From Novosphingobium resinovorum (GTDB taxonomy: Bacteria; Pseudomonadota; Alphaproteobacteria; Sphingomonadales; Sphingomonadaceae), in contig NZ_CP017075.1 in assembly GCF_001742225.1 (NCBI RefSeq), forward strand, positions 2,790,001 to 2,854,000: a stretch of DNA of 64,000 bases, in the 5' to 3' direction. The notes below the pieces were generated by a model. It was not told the DNA's origin. It saw only the letters and a program-made list of their open reading frames with translations, and did no database searches. Within the stretch, counting starts at the first letter, position 1. Every line of letters starts with the position of its first letter. The translations under genes were made by a program, and so were the position numbers. Below are positions 42,566 through 50,722 of the stretch, piece after piece.

Positions 42566-43687
42566 TCAGACGAGTTCGCCCAGCGCTGCCGCGTCGAAGC
42601 CCTTCAATTCGCCAGCATTTCCATCACGCACCTTGGAGACCCAGTCGGGATCGGTGATGAGCGCGCGGCCAACGGCGATCAGGTCGAACTCATCGCGTTC
42701 CATGCGTTCCACGAGTCGATCGAGGCCGACGCTCGACGAGCCCTCGCCACCGAACGCAGCCATGAAATCGCCGGAAAGTCCCACTGACCCGACGCTGATG
42801 GTGGTGGCACCGGTGAGCTTCTTGGCCCAGCCGGCGAAGTTCAACCCGTTCTCGCCGTCGATCTCCGGGAACTCGGGCTCCCAGAAACGGCGCTGCGAAC
42901 AGTGCAGGACATCTACGCCCGCTTCGACCAGCGGCTCTAGCCAGTCGGCCATGAGGTCCGGAGTCTCGGCAAGGCGCGCGGCATAGTCCTGCTGCTTCCA
43001 CTGGCTCAGGCGCAGGATCAGGGGATAGCCCGGCCCCACCGCCTCGCGCACCGCCGCCACGACTTCGGCCGCAAAGCGCGAACGCTCACGAATGGTCGCG
43101 CCGCCGTAGCGGTCGGTGCGCAGGTTGCTGCCCGACCAGAAGAACTGGTCGATGAGGTAGCCATGCGCACCGTGCAGTTCGACCACGTCGAAGCCAAGCC
43201 GCTTTGCATCGGCCGCAGCACGAGCGAACGCGGCCACGCTGTCCGCGATGGCTTCCTCGCTCATCGCCTCGCCGCGCGGGACATCGGGCGCATCGTAGCC
43301 CGACGGGCTCTCGACGGGCGCATCGGGCACCCACTCGGTCATGAAGCTCTTGGTCGCGCCGGTGTGCCACAATTGCGGCCCCATGCGGCCGCCTGCTCCG
43401 TGCACCGCATCGATTACCTGCTTCCAGCCGCCCAGGGCAGGCTCACCATGGAAGAAGGGGATCCCCGGATCGTTGCGAGAGGCAGGGCGGTCGATCACAG
43501 TGCCTTCGGACAGGATCAGGCCGACACCACCTTCGGCCCGGCGGCGGTAATAAGCGGCCTGCGCCTCGCCGGGGATGCCCTCGGCGGCGAAGGCCCGGGT
43601 CATCGGCGCCATGACGATGCGGTTGGGAAGGTCCAGCGAGCCGATGCGGAACGGCTTGAACAGAACGTCGGTGGCACTTGCGGTCAT
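42566..43687 (-). CDS. Old yellow enzyme family NADH:flavin oxidoreductase (alkene reductase)
   Basis: The 373-residue FMN protein reduces activated alkenes or nitro compounds. It has the TIM-barrel features PFRIGSLDLPNRIVMAPMTRAFA, AAYYRRRAEGGVGLILSEGTVI, GFDVVELHGAHGYLIDQF and GRALITDPDWVSKVRDG. An HxlR regulator is encoded divergently, and the intergenic region contains several palindromes, so the gene is probably induced by electrophiles or substrates. The ATG at 43687 was chosen; longer frames have no similarity. Confidence 0.93.
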   Translation of the reverse strand: MTASATDVLFKPFRIGSLDLPNRIVMAPMTRAFAAEGIPGEAQAAYYRRRAEGGVGLILSEGTVIDRPASRNDPGIPFFHGEPALGGWKQVIDAVHGAGGRMGPQLWHTGATKSFMTEWVPDAPVESPSGYDAPDVPRGEAMSEEAIADSVAAFARAAADAKRLGFDVVELHGAHGYLIDQFFWSGSNLRTDRYGGATIRERSRFAAEVVAAVREAVGPGYPLILRLSQWKQQDYAARLAETPDLMADWLEPLVEAGVDVLHCSQRRFWEPEFPEIDGENGLNFAGWAKKLTGATTISVGSVGLSGDFMAAFGGEGSSSVGLDRLVERMERDEFDLIAVGRALITDPDWVSKVRDGNAGELKGFDAAALGELV

Positions 43688-43723
43688 TGCGGAGGAACTC
43701 CGGTTTGCTGGGGGAGCCACTTA

Positions 43724-43788
43724 GGTATATATTGGATACTTGACGTCAATGAGGCACCTTATGGTGCGCAAGTATATCCAGGGATACC
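43724..43788. promoter_or_regulatory. Palindromic operator region between the old-yellow-enzyme and HxlR genes
   Basis: Two imperfect inverted arms, GGTATATATTGGATACTT (43724-43741) and AAGTATATCCAGGGATACC (43770-43788), enclose two short palindromes: TTGACGTCAA (43740-43749) and GCACC-TTAT-GGTGC (43754-43767). HxlR-family dimers bind such sites near their own promoters. The two divergent promoters must lie here. Confidence 0.6.
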
Positions 43789-43791
43789 TTG

Positions 43792-44157
43792 ATGCCGGAA
43801 TGCGAGCATTTCTCCGTCGATTGCCCCAGCCGCCTGCTGTTCGACCAGATCGCCGACAAGTGGTCGATGATGGTGCTGACGGTGCTCGACGCTGGACCGA
43901 TGCGCTTCAACGGCATCAAGCGTCATCTGGAAGGCGTGACTCAAAAGGCGCTTACGCAGTGCCTGCGGCGGCTGGAGCGCAACGGCCTGCTGGAGCGACG
44001 GGTCATCGCCGCATCCCCCATCGGGGTGGAGTATGAGATCACTCCGCTGGGCCGCTCGTTGCAGACTCCGTTCAAGGCGCTGTACGGCTGGACGATCGCC
44101 AACATGGAAGACGTGGAGAAAGCCCGGGTGGAGTACGACCGGCGCCTTGTGGCCTGA
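43792..44157 (+). CDS. HxlR family winged-helix transcriptional regulator
   Basis: The 121-residue protein has the HxlR/MarR-like winged helix: LLFDQIADKWSMMVLTVLDAGPMRFNGIKRHLEGVTQKALTQCLRRLERNGLLERRV. Cysteines at residues 4 and 10 flank the first helix; in YodB/HypR-type members an N-terminal cysteine senses quinones and electrophiles. The likely target is the divergent old-yellow-enzyme gene. The ATG at 43792 is preferred over a TTG one codon before. Confidence 0.88.
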   Translation: MPECEHFSVDCPSRLLFDQIADKWSMMVLTVLDAGPMRFNGIKRHLEGVTQKALTQCLRRLERNGLLERRVIAASPIGVEYEITPLGRSLQTPFKALYGWTIANMEDVEKARVEYDRRLVA

Positions 44158-44162
44158 CCCAG

Positions 44163-44717
44163 TCAATTCAGACTGGACGAAGGGTCGAGCAGCCGTAAAT
44201 GCGCCTGCGTCATCAGGCTGACGGAATCTCCGATGACCGCAAGCGCATCATCGATGGCAATGCCGCACCCCACGCTCAGGGGGCCGAGGCCGGTCAGCGC
44301 CCGTGCCAGATCCCTGTCGTACGCCTGCAAGCGCTCGACCTCCACTCGGCTCACATCGAACTGCGAGCCCAGGATATATCATGTCTCGCCCGACTCCGCC
44401 CGCAACCGTGTCAGGTAGAGCAGGTTCACGAAGGCCGAACCGTCTCGCCGGAAATTGATGATCGGCGCCCTGGCCGACATGGTGTCGTCGTTGTGCAGGA
44501 AAGCGCGGAACTTCGCATGGGCTTGCCCATCCCGTGTATCGCCCTGCAGGAAGCGGCAGTTGCGACCGATCACGTCGTCGCTGGAATAGCCGGTCAGTTC
44601 GCTGAAACGCTCATTGACGAACAGAAGCGGATGATCCCCCTCGATAGATGCCAGAGCCAGCGCCATCGGCAGCGATGCCAGAAAGTCGCGCAGTTCCGAG
44701 GGAACCGTTGTTTCCAT
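44163..44717 (-). pseudogene. LOV-domain photoreceptor gene with an in-frame stop codon
   Basis: The first 112 codons encode a PAS/LOV domain with VNERFSELTGYSSDDVIGRNCRFLQGD, which contains the flavin-adduct cysteine in GRNCRFLQ, and INFRRDGSAFVNLLYLTRL. A TGA at 44379-44381 follows GET. The same frame then continues with YILGSQFDVSRVEVERLQAYDRDL, the expected end of the LOV core plus a C-terminal helix. Short LOV proteins normally run through this point, typically with Arg or another residue there; CGA to TGA is a single transition. The gene is therefore probably inactivated, or yields a truncated LOV domain lacking its last strand, unless the codon is read through. Confidence 0.75.
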
Positions 44718-44845
44718 CTCAGGTCAACTCCAGCCGAGCAGGCTGAAACGCGTACCAGACCGATGCCGTAAAACGCAACGCCGAGTCGGGAAATTCAAAG
44801 TCTTGGCGCCTTGTCTGCGCTCGGCATCCCACATTGGGCATAACG

Positions 44846-44879
44846 AAAAAGGGCCGCGGTTTCCCGCGACCCCTTTTTG
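44846..44879 (-). terminator. Rho-independent terminator of rplM-rpsI
   Basis: AAAAAGGG-C-CGCGG and CCGCG-A-CCC-CTTTTT form a stem with a short loop. On the minus strand it is followed by TTTTTCGTT. It lies 22 bases beyond the rpsI stop codon and could also work in the other direction. Confidence 0.88.
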
Positions 44880-44900
44880 TAGCCGAAGCTCTGAAAGCGA

Positions 44901-45419
44901 TTAACGCTTCGAGAACTGGAAGCTGCGGCGTGCCTTGGCGCGGCCGTACTTCTTACGCTCGACCACGCGGCTGTCGCGGGTGAGGAAGCCGGCTGCCTTG
45001 ACGGCCGAGCGCAGGGCCGGCTCGTACTTGGCGAGAGCCTGGGCGATGCCGTGCTTCACGGCGCCGGCCTGACCCGACAGACCACCACCCTTGACGGTGG
45101 CGATGACGTCGTACTGCTCTTCGCGGCCAGCGACCTGGAAGGTCTGGTTGATCACGAGGCGCAGGGTCGGACGTGCGAAGTAGACTTCCTGGTCACGGCC
45201 GTTGACGATGATCTTGCCCGAGCCGGGCTTGATCCACACGCGGGCAACGGCGTCCTTGCGGCGGCCGGTGGCGTAAGCGCGGCCCTGCGCGTCGATCTGC
45301 TGCTCGCGCAGCGGAGCGTTCGAGACGGGAGCGGCTGCCACGGTCTCGTCACCGACGGTGACGTTGCCGGCGATGTCCGCGAGGTCGGACAGGCTCTGCA
45401 CGGTTTCGTTGTCGGACAT
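44901..45419 (-). CDS. rpsI: 30S ribosomal protein S9
   Basis: The 172-residue protein has an acidic N-terminal extension of about 40 residues, then the S9 core ([29 protein letters not shown]). It ends [17 protein letters not shown], the tail that reaches the decoding site. It starts one base into the rplM stop codon (TAATG), a universal L13-S9 pair. Confidence 0.97.
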   Translation of the reverse strand: MSDNETVQSLSDLADIAGNVTVGDETVAAAPVSNAPLREQQIDAQGRAYATGRRKDAVARVWIKPGSGKIIVNGRDQEVYFARPTLRLVINQTFQVAGREEQYDVIATVKGGGLSGQAGAVKHGIAQALAKYEPALRSAVKAAGFLTRDSRVVERKKYGRAKARRSFQFSKR

Positions 45420-45898
45420 TATGCGCCCACCTTGTTCTTGCGGTTCATCGAAGCGACGTCGAGCGCTTCGGGCTGGGTGCCACCGTGCGGGTGCTCGGTG
45501 CCGGCGTAGACGTGCAGGGCGCGCATCTGGTCACGGCCGAGCGGACCACGGGGAATCATGCGCTCGACAGCCTTTTCAAGCACGCGCTCGGGGAAGCGAC
45601 CGGCGAGGACCTTGTCCGCGGTGACTTCCTTGATGCCGCCGGCATAGCCGGTGTGCTTGTAGTAGGTCTGCTGCTTGAGCTTGTTGCCCGTGAAGCGCAC
45701 CTTCTCCGCGTTGATGATGACGACGTGGTCGCCGCAATCAACGTGAGGGGTGAAGCTGGGCTTGTGCTTGCCGCGCAGCAGGTCGGCGATGATCACGGCC
45801 AGACGGCCTACAACCAGATTCTCGGCATCGATCAGATGCCACTTCTTCTCCACCTCGGCCGGCTTGATCGACCGGGTGACCTTCGTGAGCGCCTTCAT
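45419..45898 (-). CDS. rplM: 50S ribosomal protein L13
   Basis: The 159-residue protein has the L13 features [50 protein letters not shown] and [23 protein letters not shown]. It is the first gene of the rplM-rpsI operon; its promoter must lie in 45899-46050, where GGGAATGACCAGCC precedes the ATG on the minus strand. Confidence 0.97.
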   Translation of the reverse strand: MKALTKVTRSIKPAEVEKKWHLIDAENLVVGRLAVIIADLLRGKHKPSFTPHVDCGDHVVIINAEKVRFTGNKLKQQTYYKHTGYAGGIKEVTADKVLAGRFPERVLEKAVERMIPRGPLGRDQMRALHVYAGTEHPHGGTQPEALDVASMNRKNKVGA

Positions 45899-46054
45899 GG
45901 CTGGTCATTCCCTATAATTCGAGCGCCAGCCACGGGAGCGAATCCCCTGATAGCGCGGAAGGCGGCCAAATCGTCGAAATGGCTGCGTAAGTCAAGCAAT
46001 GCGCGGGATTGCAGAGAGGTAAAATAATACCGTGAAGTTTGTGTTGGGACGTTG

Positions 46055-46190
46055 CCCACCCCTGCCCCCTCCCGCAAGCGGGAGGGGAATGAGAGATTTC
46101 CGCTTCGCCCTCCCGCTCATCCTGAGCTTGTCGAAGGAGGGGGGGCCGGGAGGCTTGGCAGCTTGCTGCCTAGCCGGATGGAGTGGGTAG
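46055..46190. repeat. Dispersed repeat R2, copy 2, carrying a single R3 arm
   Basis: The region between rplM and ctaA (45899-46209) contains the rplM promoter side and then this element. It has CCCCCTCCCGCAAGCGGGAGGGG (hairpin), an R3-type arm (CTCATCCTGAGCTTGTCGAAG) and CCGGGAGGCTTGGCAGCTTGCTGCCTAGCCGG, which matches the right half of R2 copies 1 and 3. It appears to be a mosaic of two repeat families. No gene is seen in it. Confidence 0.7.
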
Positions 46191-46209
46191 CCGATGGACA
46201 GGCCGAAAC

Positions 46210-47280
46210 CTACCCCCGACGTCCGAGCGCATGCGCGCCCCACACCGTCGCGGCGACCAGCAGTGCACCGCAAAGCTGGTGCGCCACGGCGATCCACAAG
46301 GTCACGCCGGACCACACCGTGAAGATGCCCAGCAGCACCTGCGTCCCGAACGCACAGTGCACCGCGACCGAGACCAGCCTCTCGTGCTTCGCCTTGAGCC
46401 TGCGGCCCATGACGACGAGCACCGCGACGATTGCCCAGGCCCACCAGCGGTGAATGAAGTGCGTGAGGTAGGGATCGTTGACCAGCGAGGAGAAGAACCC
46501 GCGCGCCCAATCGACGCCTTCGGGGAAGACGCTGCCCTGCATCAGCGGCCAGGCGTCCCAGCTCCACCAGCCGGCACCGGCGACATAGCCGGCACGCAGG
46601 CCCGCCACCATCGCGCCCATGAACAGTTGCAGCGCCAGCATGCCCAGCGCCAGGGCGCCGAAGCGGGTCAGCCGCGCGCGCTGCTCTCCCCGCTCCATCG
46701 CCTTGAGGTCCAGCGCAGTCCAGACGAGGCCGCCCAGCGTGAACAGCGCCACCAGCAGATGCGCGGCGAGGCGGAAGTGACTCACCCGGTCGAGCGCCTC
46801 GGCGCTGAGGCCGGAGGAGACCATCCACCAGCCGACGACGCCCTGCAGGCCGCCCAGCGCCAACAGCGCCAGCAAACGCGGCTTGTAGCCGCCGGGAATG
46901 GTGCGCTTGTACCAGAACCATGCCAGCGGAACCGCGAAGACGAGGCCGATCGTGCGCGCCAGAAGACGGTGGAACCATTCCCAGAAGTAGATGAACTTGT
47001 ACTGCGCCAGCGTCATGCCTGCCGGGCCGTTGACGTCGAGATACTGCGGGATCTGCTTGTAGCGGGCGAACTCGGCCTGCCACTGGGCGTCGGTAAGCGG
47101 CGGGATTGCGCCGGTCAGCGGCTTCCACTGAGTGATGGAAAGGCCCGATTCGGTCAGCCGGGTGATCCCGCCGACCGCGACGATCAGCACCACCAGCACC
47201 GCAACACTCAGGAGCCAGCGCACCATCGGGGCGATATCGTCACTTGTCCCGATGATCGGGCGACCGTCGTTTACTCTCAT
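46210..47280 (-). CDS. ctaA: Heme A synthase (COX15/CtaA family)
   Basis: The 356-residue membrane protein oxidises heme O to heme A for aa3-type cytochrome oxidase. It has about eight membrane helices and the conserved GGITRLTESGLSITQWKPLTGAIPPL, IYFWEWFHRLLARTIGL, LAAHLLVALFTLGGLVW, THFIHRWWAWAI and VAHQLCGALL segments, with heme-ligating histidines. The ATG at 47280 is chosen. It stands alone; merC is divergent. Confidence 0.95.
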   Translation of the reverse strand: MRVNDGRPIIGTSDDIAPMVRWLLSVAVLVVLIVAVGGITRLTESGLSITQWKPLTGAIPPLTDAQWQAEFARYKQIPQYLDVNGPAGMTLAQYKFIYFWEWFHRLLARTIGLVFAVPLAWFWYKRTIPGGYKPRLLALLALGGLQGVVGWWMVSSGLSAEALDRVSHFRLAAHLLVALFTLGGLVWTALDLKAMERGEQRARLTRFGALALGMLALQLFMGAMVAGLRAGYVAGAGWWSWDAWPLMQGSVFPEGVDWARGFFSSLVNDPYLTHFIHRWWAWAIVAVLVVMGRRLKAKHERLVSVAVHCAFGTQVLLGIFTVWSGVTLWIAVAHQLCGALLVAATVWGAHALGRRG

Positions 47281-47433
47281 GCGTCTGCTTCTTCCGTCAT
47301 GCGGGCGATTCCTGCGATTTTGCGGGCATTTGCGCAAGAGGGCGTTCGACGGCACGTGTTTTCGACGAGTCCTGCGTGAAAATTTTGCGTCCGGCCCTTG
47401 CGGAATGATACAACGTTACATAGATAGCTGCCC

Positions 47434-47805
47434 ATGCGTACTGCCCTTCTTGCGATTCGTAACCGCCTCGACCGTGCCGGAATCATCCTGAGCGGGCTGT
47501 GCGCGGTGCATTGCATCCTGGGCGTCGTGCTTGTCGGCGTGCTGGGGCTGGGCGGTGAAGCGCTTCTTTCACCCAGTATCCACCGCATCGGACTGGCGAT
47601 GGCTCTGGTCGTGGGCATCATTTCGCTCGGCTTCGGCGTGCTGCGCCACGGGCGGGTCGCGCCGCTGGCGATCGGTGCTTCGGGCCTGACGTTGATGGGC
47701 ATCGCCCTCCTCGTCGATCACGGGATCGAGGAGACCGTGCTGACGATCGCAGGGGTCAGCCTCGTCGCCTTCGCGCACATTCGGAACTTGCACGGCGCCT
47801 GTTGA
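47434..47805 (+). CDS. MerC domain-containing membrane protein
   Basis: The 123-residue protein has four membrane helices and the MerC-type CAVHC motif in the first one ([18 protein letters not shown]). Members are mercury or other metal transporters; chromosomal ones in sphingomonads often associate with Zur-type regulation. An AT-rich stretch (GATACAACGTTACATAG, about 47407-47423) just before the ATG could be a metalloregulator site. thiS follows 17 bases later. Confidence 0.8.
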   Translation: MRTALLAIRNRLDRAGIILSGLCAVHCILGVVLVGVLGLGGEALLSPSIHRIGLAMALVVGIISLGFGVLRHGRVAPLAIGASGLTLMGIALLVDHGIEETVLTIAGVSLVAFAHIRNLHGAC

Positions 47806-47821
47806 GCGCTATTCGGCAGCC

Positions 47822-48034
47822 ATGGCTGCCGAAATCCTGCTTACCGTGAATGGCGAACCGCGCCGCATTGCCGCCGGTTCCAGCATCGCCGACCTCGTCG
47901 CGCAGATCGGCCTCGACCCGAAGAAGGTCGCGGTCGAGCATAACGCAGAGATCGCGCCGCGCTCGACGCTTGCCGAAGTGACCTTGTCCGATGGCGACGT
48001 GCTGGAGATCGTCCACTTCGTCGGCGGCGGCTGA
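47822..48034 (+). CDS. thiS: Sulfur carrier protein ThiS
   Basis: The 70-residue ubiquitin-like protein ends in the diglycine tail (IVHFVGGG) needed for thiocarboxylate formation. It contains [21 protein letters not shown] and [11 protein letters not shown]. It supplies sulfur to ThiG, which is encoded 58 bases downstream. The adenylating enzyme ThiF is not adjacent. Confidence 0.93.
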   Translation: MAAEILLTVNGEPRRIAAGSSIADLVAQIGLDPKKVAVEHNAEIAPRSTLAEVTLSDGDVLEIVHFVGGG

Positions 48035-48091
48035 TCGGGCCGCCCTGCCCCCGCTTTTCCTGATTCACGCTTCCCCGAAAGGACGCGCTTC

Positions 48092-48874
48092 GTGACCGAT
48101 TTCCCCGCTGATACTTGGACCGTTGCCGGTCGTACTTTCACCTCGCGCCTGATCGTGGGCACGGGCAAGTACAAGGACTTCGCGCAGAACGCCGCCGCCG
48201 TGGAAGCCTCGGGCGCGGAAATCGTCACCGTCGCGGTGCGCCGCGTCAACGTGTCGGACCCCAAGGCGCCGATGCTGACCGACTTCATCGACCCGAAGAA
48301 GATCACGTACCTGCCCAATACCGCAGGCTGCTTCACCGCTGACGACGCCATCCGCACCCTGCGCCTGGCGCGCGAGGCGGGCGGCTGGGATCTGGTGAAA
48401 CTCGAAGTGCTGGGCGAGGCACGCACGCTTTACCCCGACATGCGCGAGACGCTGAAGGCCACCGAAATCCTCGCGAACGAAGGCTTCTTGCCTATGGTCT
48501 ACTGCGTGGACGATCCGATCGCCGCCAAGCAGTTGGAAGACGCGGGCGCCGTCGCGGTGATGCCGCTGGGCGCGCCGATCGGCTCGGGCCTTGGCATCCA
48601 GAACAAGGTGACCGTGCGCCTCATCGTCGAGGGCGCGAAGGTGCCGGTGCTGGTCGATGCAGGCGTCGGCACCGCTTCGGAAGCCGCCGTGGCGATGGAA
48701 CTGGGCTGCGACGGCGTGCTGATGAACACCGCCATCGCCGAGGCCAAGGACCCGGTGCGCATGGCCCGGGCGATGAAGCTGGCGGTCGAAGCCGGACGCC
48801 ACGCCTATCTCGCCGGCCGCATGGGCCAGCGTCGCTACGCCGACCCGTCGAGCCCGCTCGCCGGTTTGATCTGA
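48092..48874 (+). CDS. thiG: Thiazole synthase ThiG
   Basis: The 260-residue TIM-barrel enzyme forms the thiamine thiazole phosphate. It has [15 protein letters not shown], the Schiff-base Lys in [34 protein letters not shown], and [43 protein letters not shown] start has AAAGGACG upstream. It forms a unit with thiS. Confidence 0.96.
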   Translation: MTDFPADTWTVAGRTFTSRLIVGTGKYKDFAQNAAAVEASGAEIVTVAVRRVNVSDPKAPMLTDFIDPKKITYLPNTAGCFTADDAIRTLRLAREAGGWDLVKLEVLGEARTLYPDMRETLKATEILANEGFLPMVYCVDDPIAAKQLEDAGAVAVMPLGAPIGSGLGIQNKVTVRLIVEGAKVPVLVDAGVGTASEAAVAMELGCDGVLMNTAIAEAKDPVRMARAMKLAVEAGRHAYLAGRMGQRRYADPSSPLAGLI

Positions 48875-48885
48875 GCGCCTCCGTA

Positions 48886-48926
48886 CCGAAACGGGACGGC
48901 CTTCCCACCTTTCCCGTTTCCGACGG
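48886..48926 (+). terminator. Hairpin after thiG, probable terminator
   Basis: GAAACGGGA and TCCCGTTTC form a nine-base stem around a 14-base loop shortly after the thiG stop codon. No clear T-run follows, so it may be a processing or Rho-assisted site instead. Confidence 0.5.
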
Positions 48927-49032
48927 CAAACTGCGCATACAAACCTTTGCATCGTAAACCGTCCAGAAAGGATGATCGTGGTTAAATCCGACTCGTGACG
49001 GGGATCTTCCCGACACATCAGGGACAATCACG

Positions 49033-49560
49033 ATGGCCCACACAGGTACGGCTAGTCTGACGATCAACGAACTGCGCGAATTCGCCAGCTTCTCCCCCAG
49101 CGAGCAGCGCTACATCCGGCGCAGCCTCGACATCGGCCTCGGCCGCCAGGATGCCTTCAAGCTCTGGGCGCGCGACGAGGACGAACTGGCCTCGATCCAA
49201 AAGCAGTACGTCGCCTATCAGGACCTCAAGGCCCTGCGCGCGATGCGGCCGGACGACTACAGCTTCGACGACGTCGACGCCTTCATGGGCAAGCTGGTCC
49301 GGATGGCCGCATTCGACCTCGCGCAGGAGCGCCTGACGAGCTTCTCCGCCTTCCGCTTCCTCTACGAGCGCCTGCTCGGCGGCTGGGCGCGGCCGTGGCT
49401 CCCGGGGGCCTTCTGCGGAGCCGCAGCACTGCCGCAGATCCGCCCTGACCGCCGCCGCACCCTGCTCCACTCGATCAGCGAAGCCGCCGCCACCGCGCCC
49501 GGCTGGTCCGACCGCGAGCCGAGCTTCTATCCCGAATTCATCGAGAAGGAAGCGGCTTAA
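49033..49560 (+). CDS. Conserved-looking soluble protein of unknown function
   Basis: The 175-residue product is helical, starting MAHTGTASLTINELREFASFSPSEQRYIRRSLDIGLGRQDAFKLW. It has no signal or membrane segment and one cysteine. The last residues overlap the stop of the convergent metallopeptidase gene by four bases. I do not recognise the family. Confidence 0.65.
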   Translation: MAHTGTASLTINELREFASFSPSEQRYIRRSLDIGLGRQDAFKLWARDEDELASIQKQYVAYQDLKALRAMRPDDYSFDDVDAFMGKLVRMAAFDLAQERLTSFSAFRFLYERLLGGWARPWLPGAFCGAAALPQIRPDRRRTLLHSISEAAATAPGWSDREPSFYPEFIEKEAA

Positions 49561-50663
49561 GCCGGCACCGGCTCGACGACAGAGCCCCCTGCCCGTGCCT
49601 TCGCCGCCAGGTTATGGACGTAGTCCAGCTTGGCGACGATCGCGTCGGACAGGTGGAAGGGGTAAAGATCCGGCTGCCCCATCGAGCGGTTGATCGCGTT
49701 CATCGCGAAAGAGAGCGGCCCCATCGCTTCGGTCAGCGCACGGGTGTCAGCCGTGTAGGGATTGAAATCCAGCTCCACCTCCAGCCCGACCGCGTCGCCC
49801 GGCAGCGGAGCCAGCGACAGGTCGAAACCGCCCGCCGTCGCCAGAACGTCGACGATGTGCAGGTAATGCGCGAAGGTCTCTGCAAAATCCTCCCACGGAT
49901 GGGAGGTCGCGTAGAAGCTGACGAAAGCGTCGGTCCACACTTTCGACCCATCATCATTGTAGTGCGCCTGCAGCGCCTGTTGATAGTCGATCCGCTCATC
50001 ACCGAATATCGAGCGGAAAGCCTCCAGTTCGGCCGGATCGGTCTCGACCAGCCGCGACCAGTAGTGGTGGCCCACTTCATGCCGAAAATGGCCGAGCAGG
50101 GTGCGATAGGGCTCGCCCATCGCATGGCGCATCCGCTCGCGCTCGGCATCGTCGGCCTCGATCAGGTTGAGCGTGATGACGCCGCCGTCGTGACCGGTGA
50201 AGATTCGCGGACTGCCCGCCTGCTCCGCCGCCGCATCGTAGAGGAAATCGAAGGCGAGGCCCTGTGTTCCGGGACCTTCCTCGGCCTTGGTTTCCAGCGG
50301 GAGGCCCAGCCTCATCAGCGTGTGGAACAGCCGCCGCTTCGCTGCCTCGATCCTGGCCCATCGGGACGGGACAGAGGGTTCGGACAAGTCGGGAATGGTG
50401 CGGTTGTGGCGGCAGGCGCGGCACATCGGCGTCGTGTCGTCGCTCGCCACCAGCCAGTTGCAGATGCGATAATCGTTATTGTTGGCGCATACGACCACTT
50501 CGGCCACCTCACCTTCTGCATCGCGCCAGACAGTCGCGCCGTCGGCCAGGAAGCGGAAGCCGTCGATTTCGGGATCGTAGCCAAGGGTGGCCTGGCAGCC
50601 GGGGCAAACCCGGACTTCGAAATGATTCAGGCGGCGGCAGTTCGGGCAGGGGAAGGCACGCAT
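49557..50663 (-). CDS. Zinc-ribbon metallopeptidase (putative zinc-binding metallopeptidase family)
   Basis: The 368-residue protein has an N-terminal zinc ribbon (CPNCRRLNHFEVRVCPGC) and a second cysteine set (CANNNDYRICNW and CRACRHN). The catalytic HExxH is in GHFRHEVGHHYWSRLVE at about residue 185, with a downstream EDFAETFAHYLHI that may supply the third ligand. The family is uncharacterised. It runs convergently to the 49033 gene. Confidence 0.85.
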   Translation of the reverse strand: MRAFPCPNCRRLNHFEVRVCPGCQATLGYDPEIDGFRFLADGATVWRDAEGEVAEVVVCANNNDYRICNWLVASDDTTPMCRACRHNRTIPDLSEPSVPSRWARIEAAKRRLFHTLMRLGLPLETKAEEGPGTQGLAFDFLYDAAAEQAGSPRIFTGHDGGVITLNLIEADDAERERMRHAMGEPYRTLLGHFRHEVGHHYWSRLVETDPAELEAFRSIFGDERIDYQQALQAHYNDDGSKVWTDAFVSFYATSHPWEDFAETFAHYLHIVDVLATAGGFDLSLAPLPGDAVGLEVELDFNPYTADTRALTEAMGPLSFAMNAINRSMGQPDLYPFHLSDAIVAKLDYVHNLAAKARAGGSVVEPVPA

Positions 50664-50722
50664 GGCGCACTCGCTGTAATTGACGTTTGCCCCGTCAACG
50701 CAGGAAGCGCGCCACCGTTTCC

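Noticed and set aside
47800..47822. A possible TPP riboswitch before thiS-thiG
   Set aside because: Only 16 bases separate thiS from the MerC gene, too few for the aptamer, and no THI-box-like sequence is seen upstream of merC.
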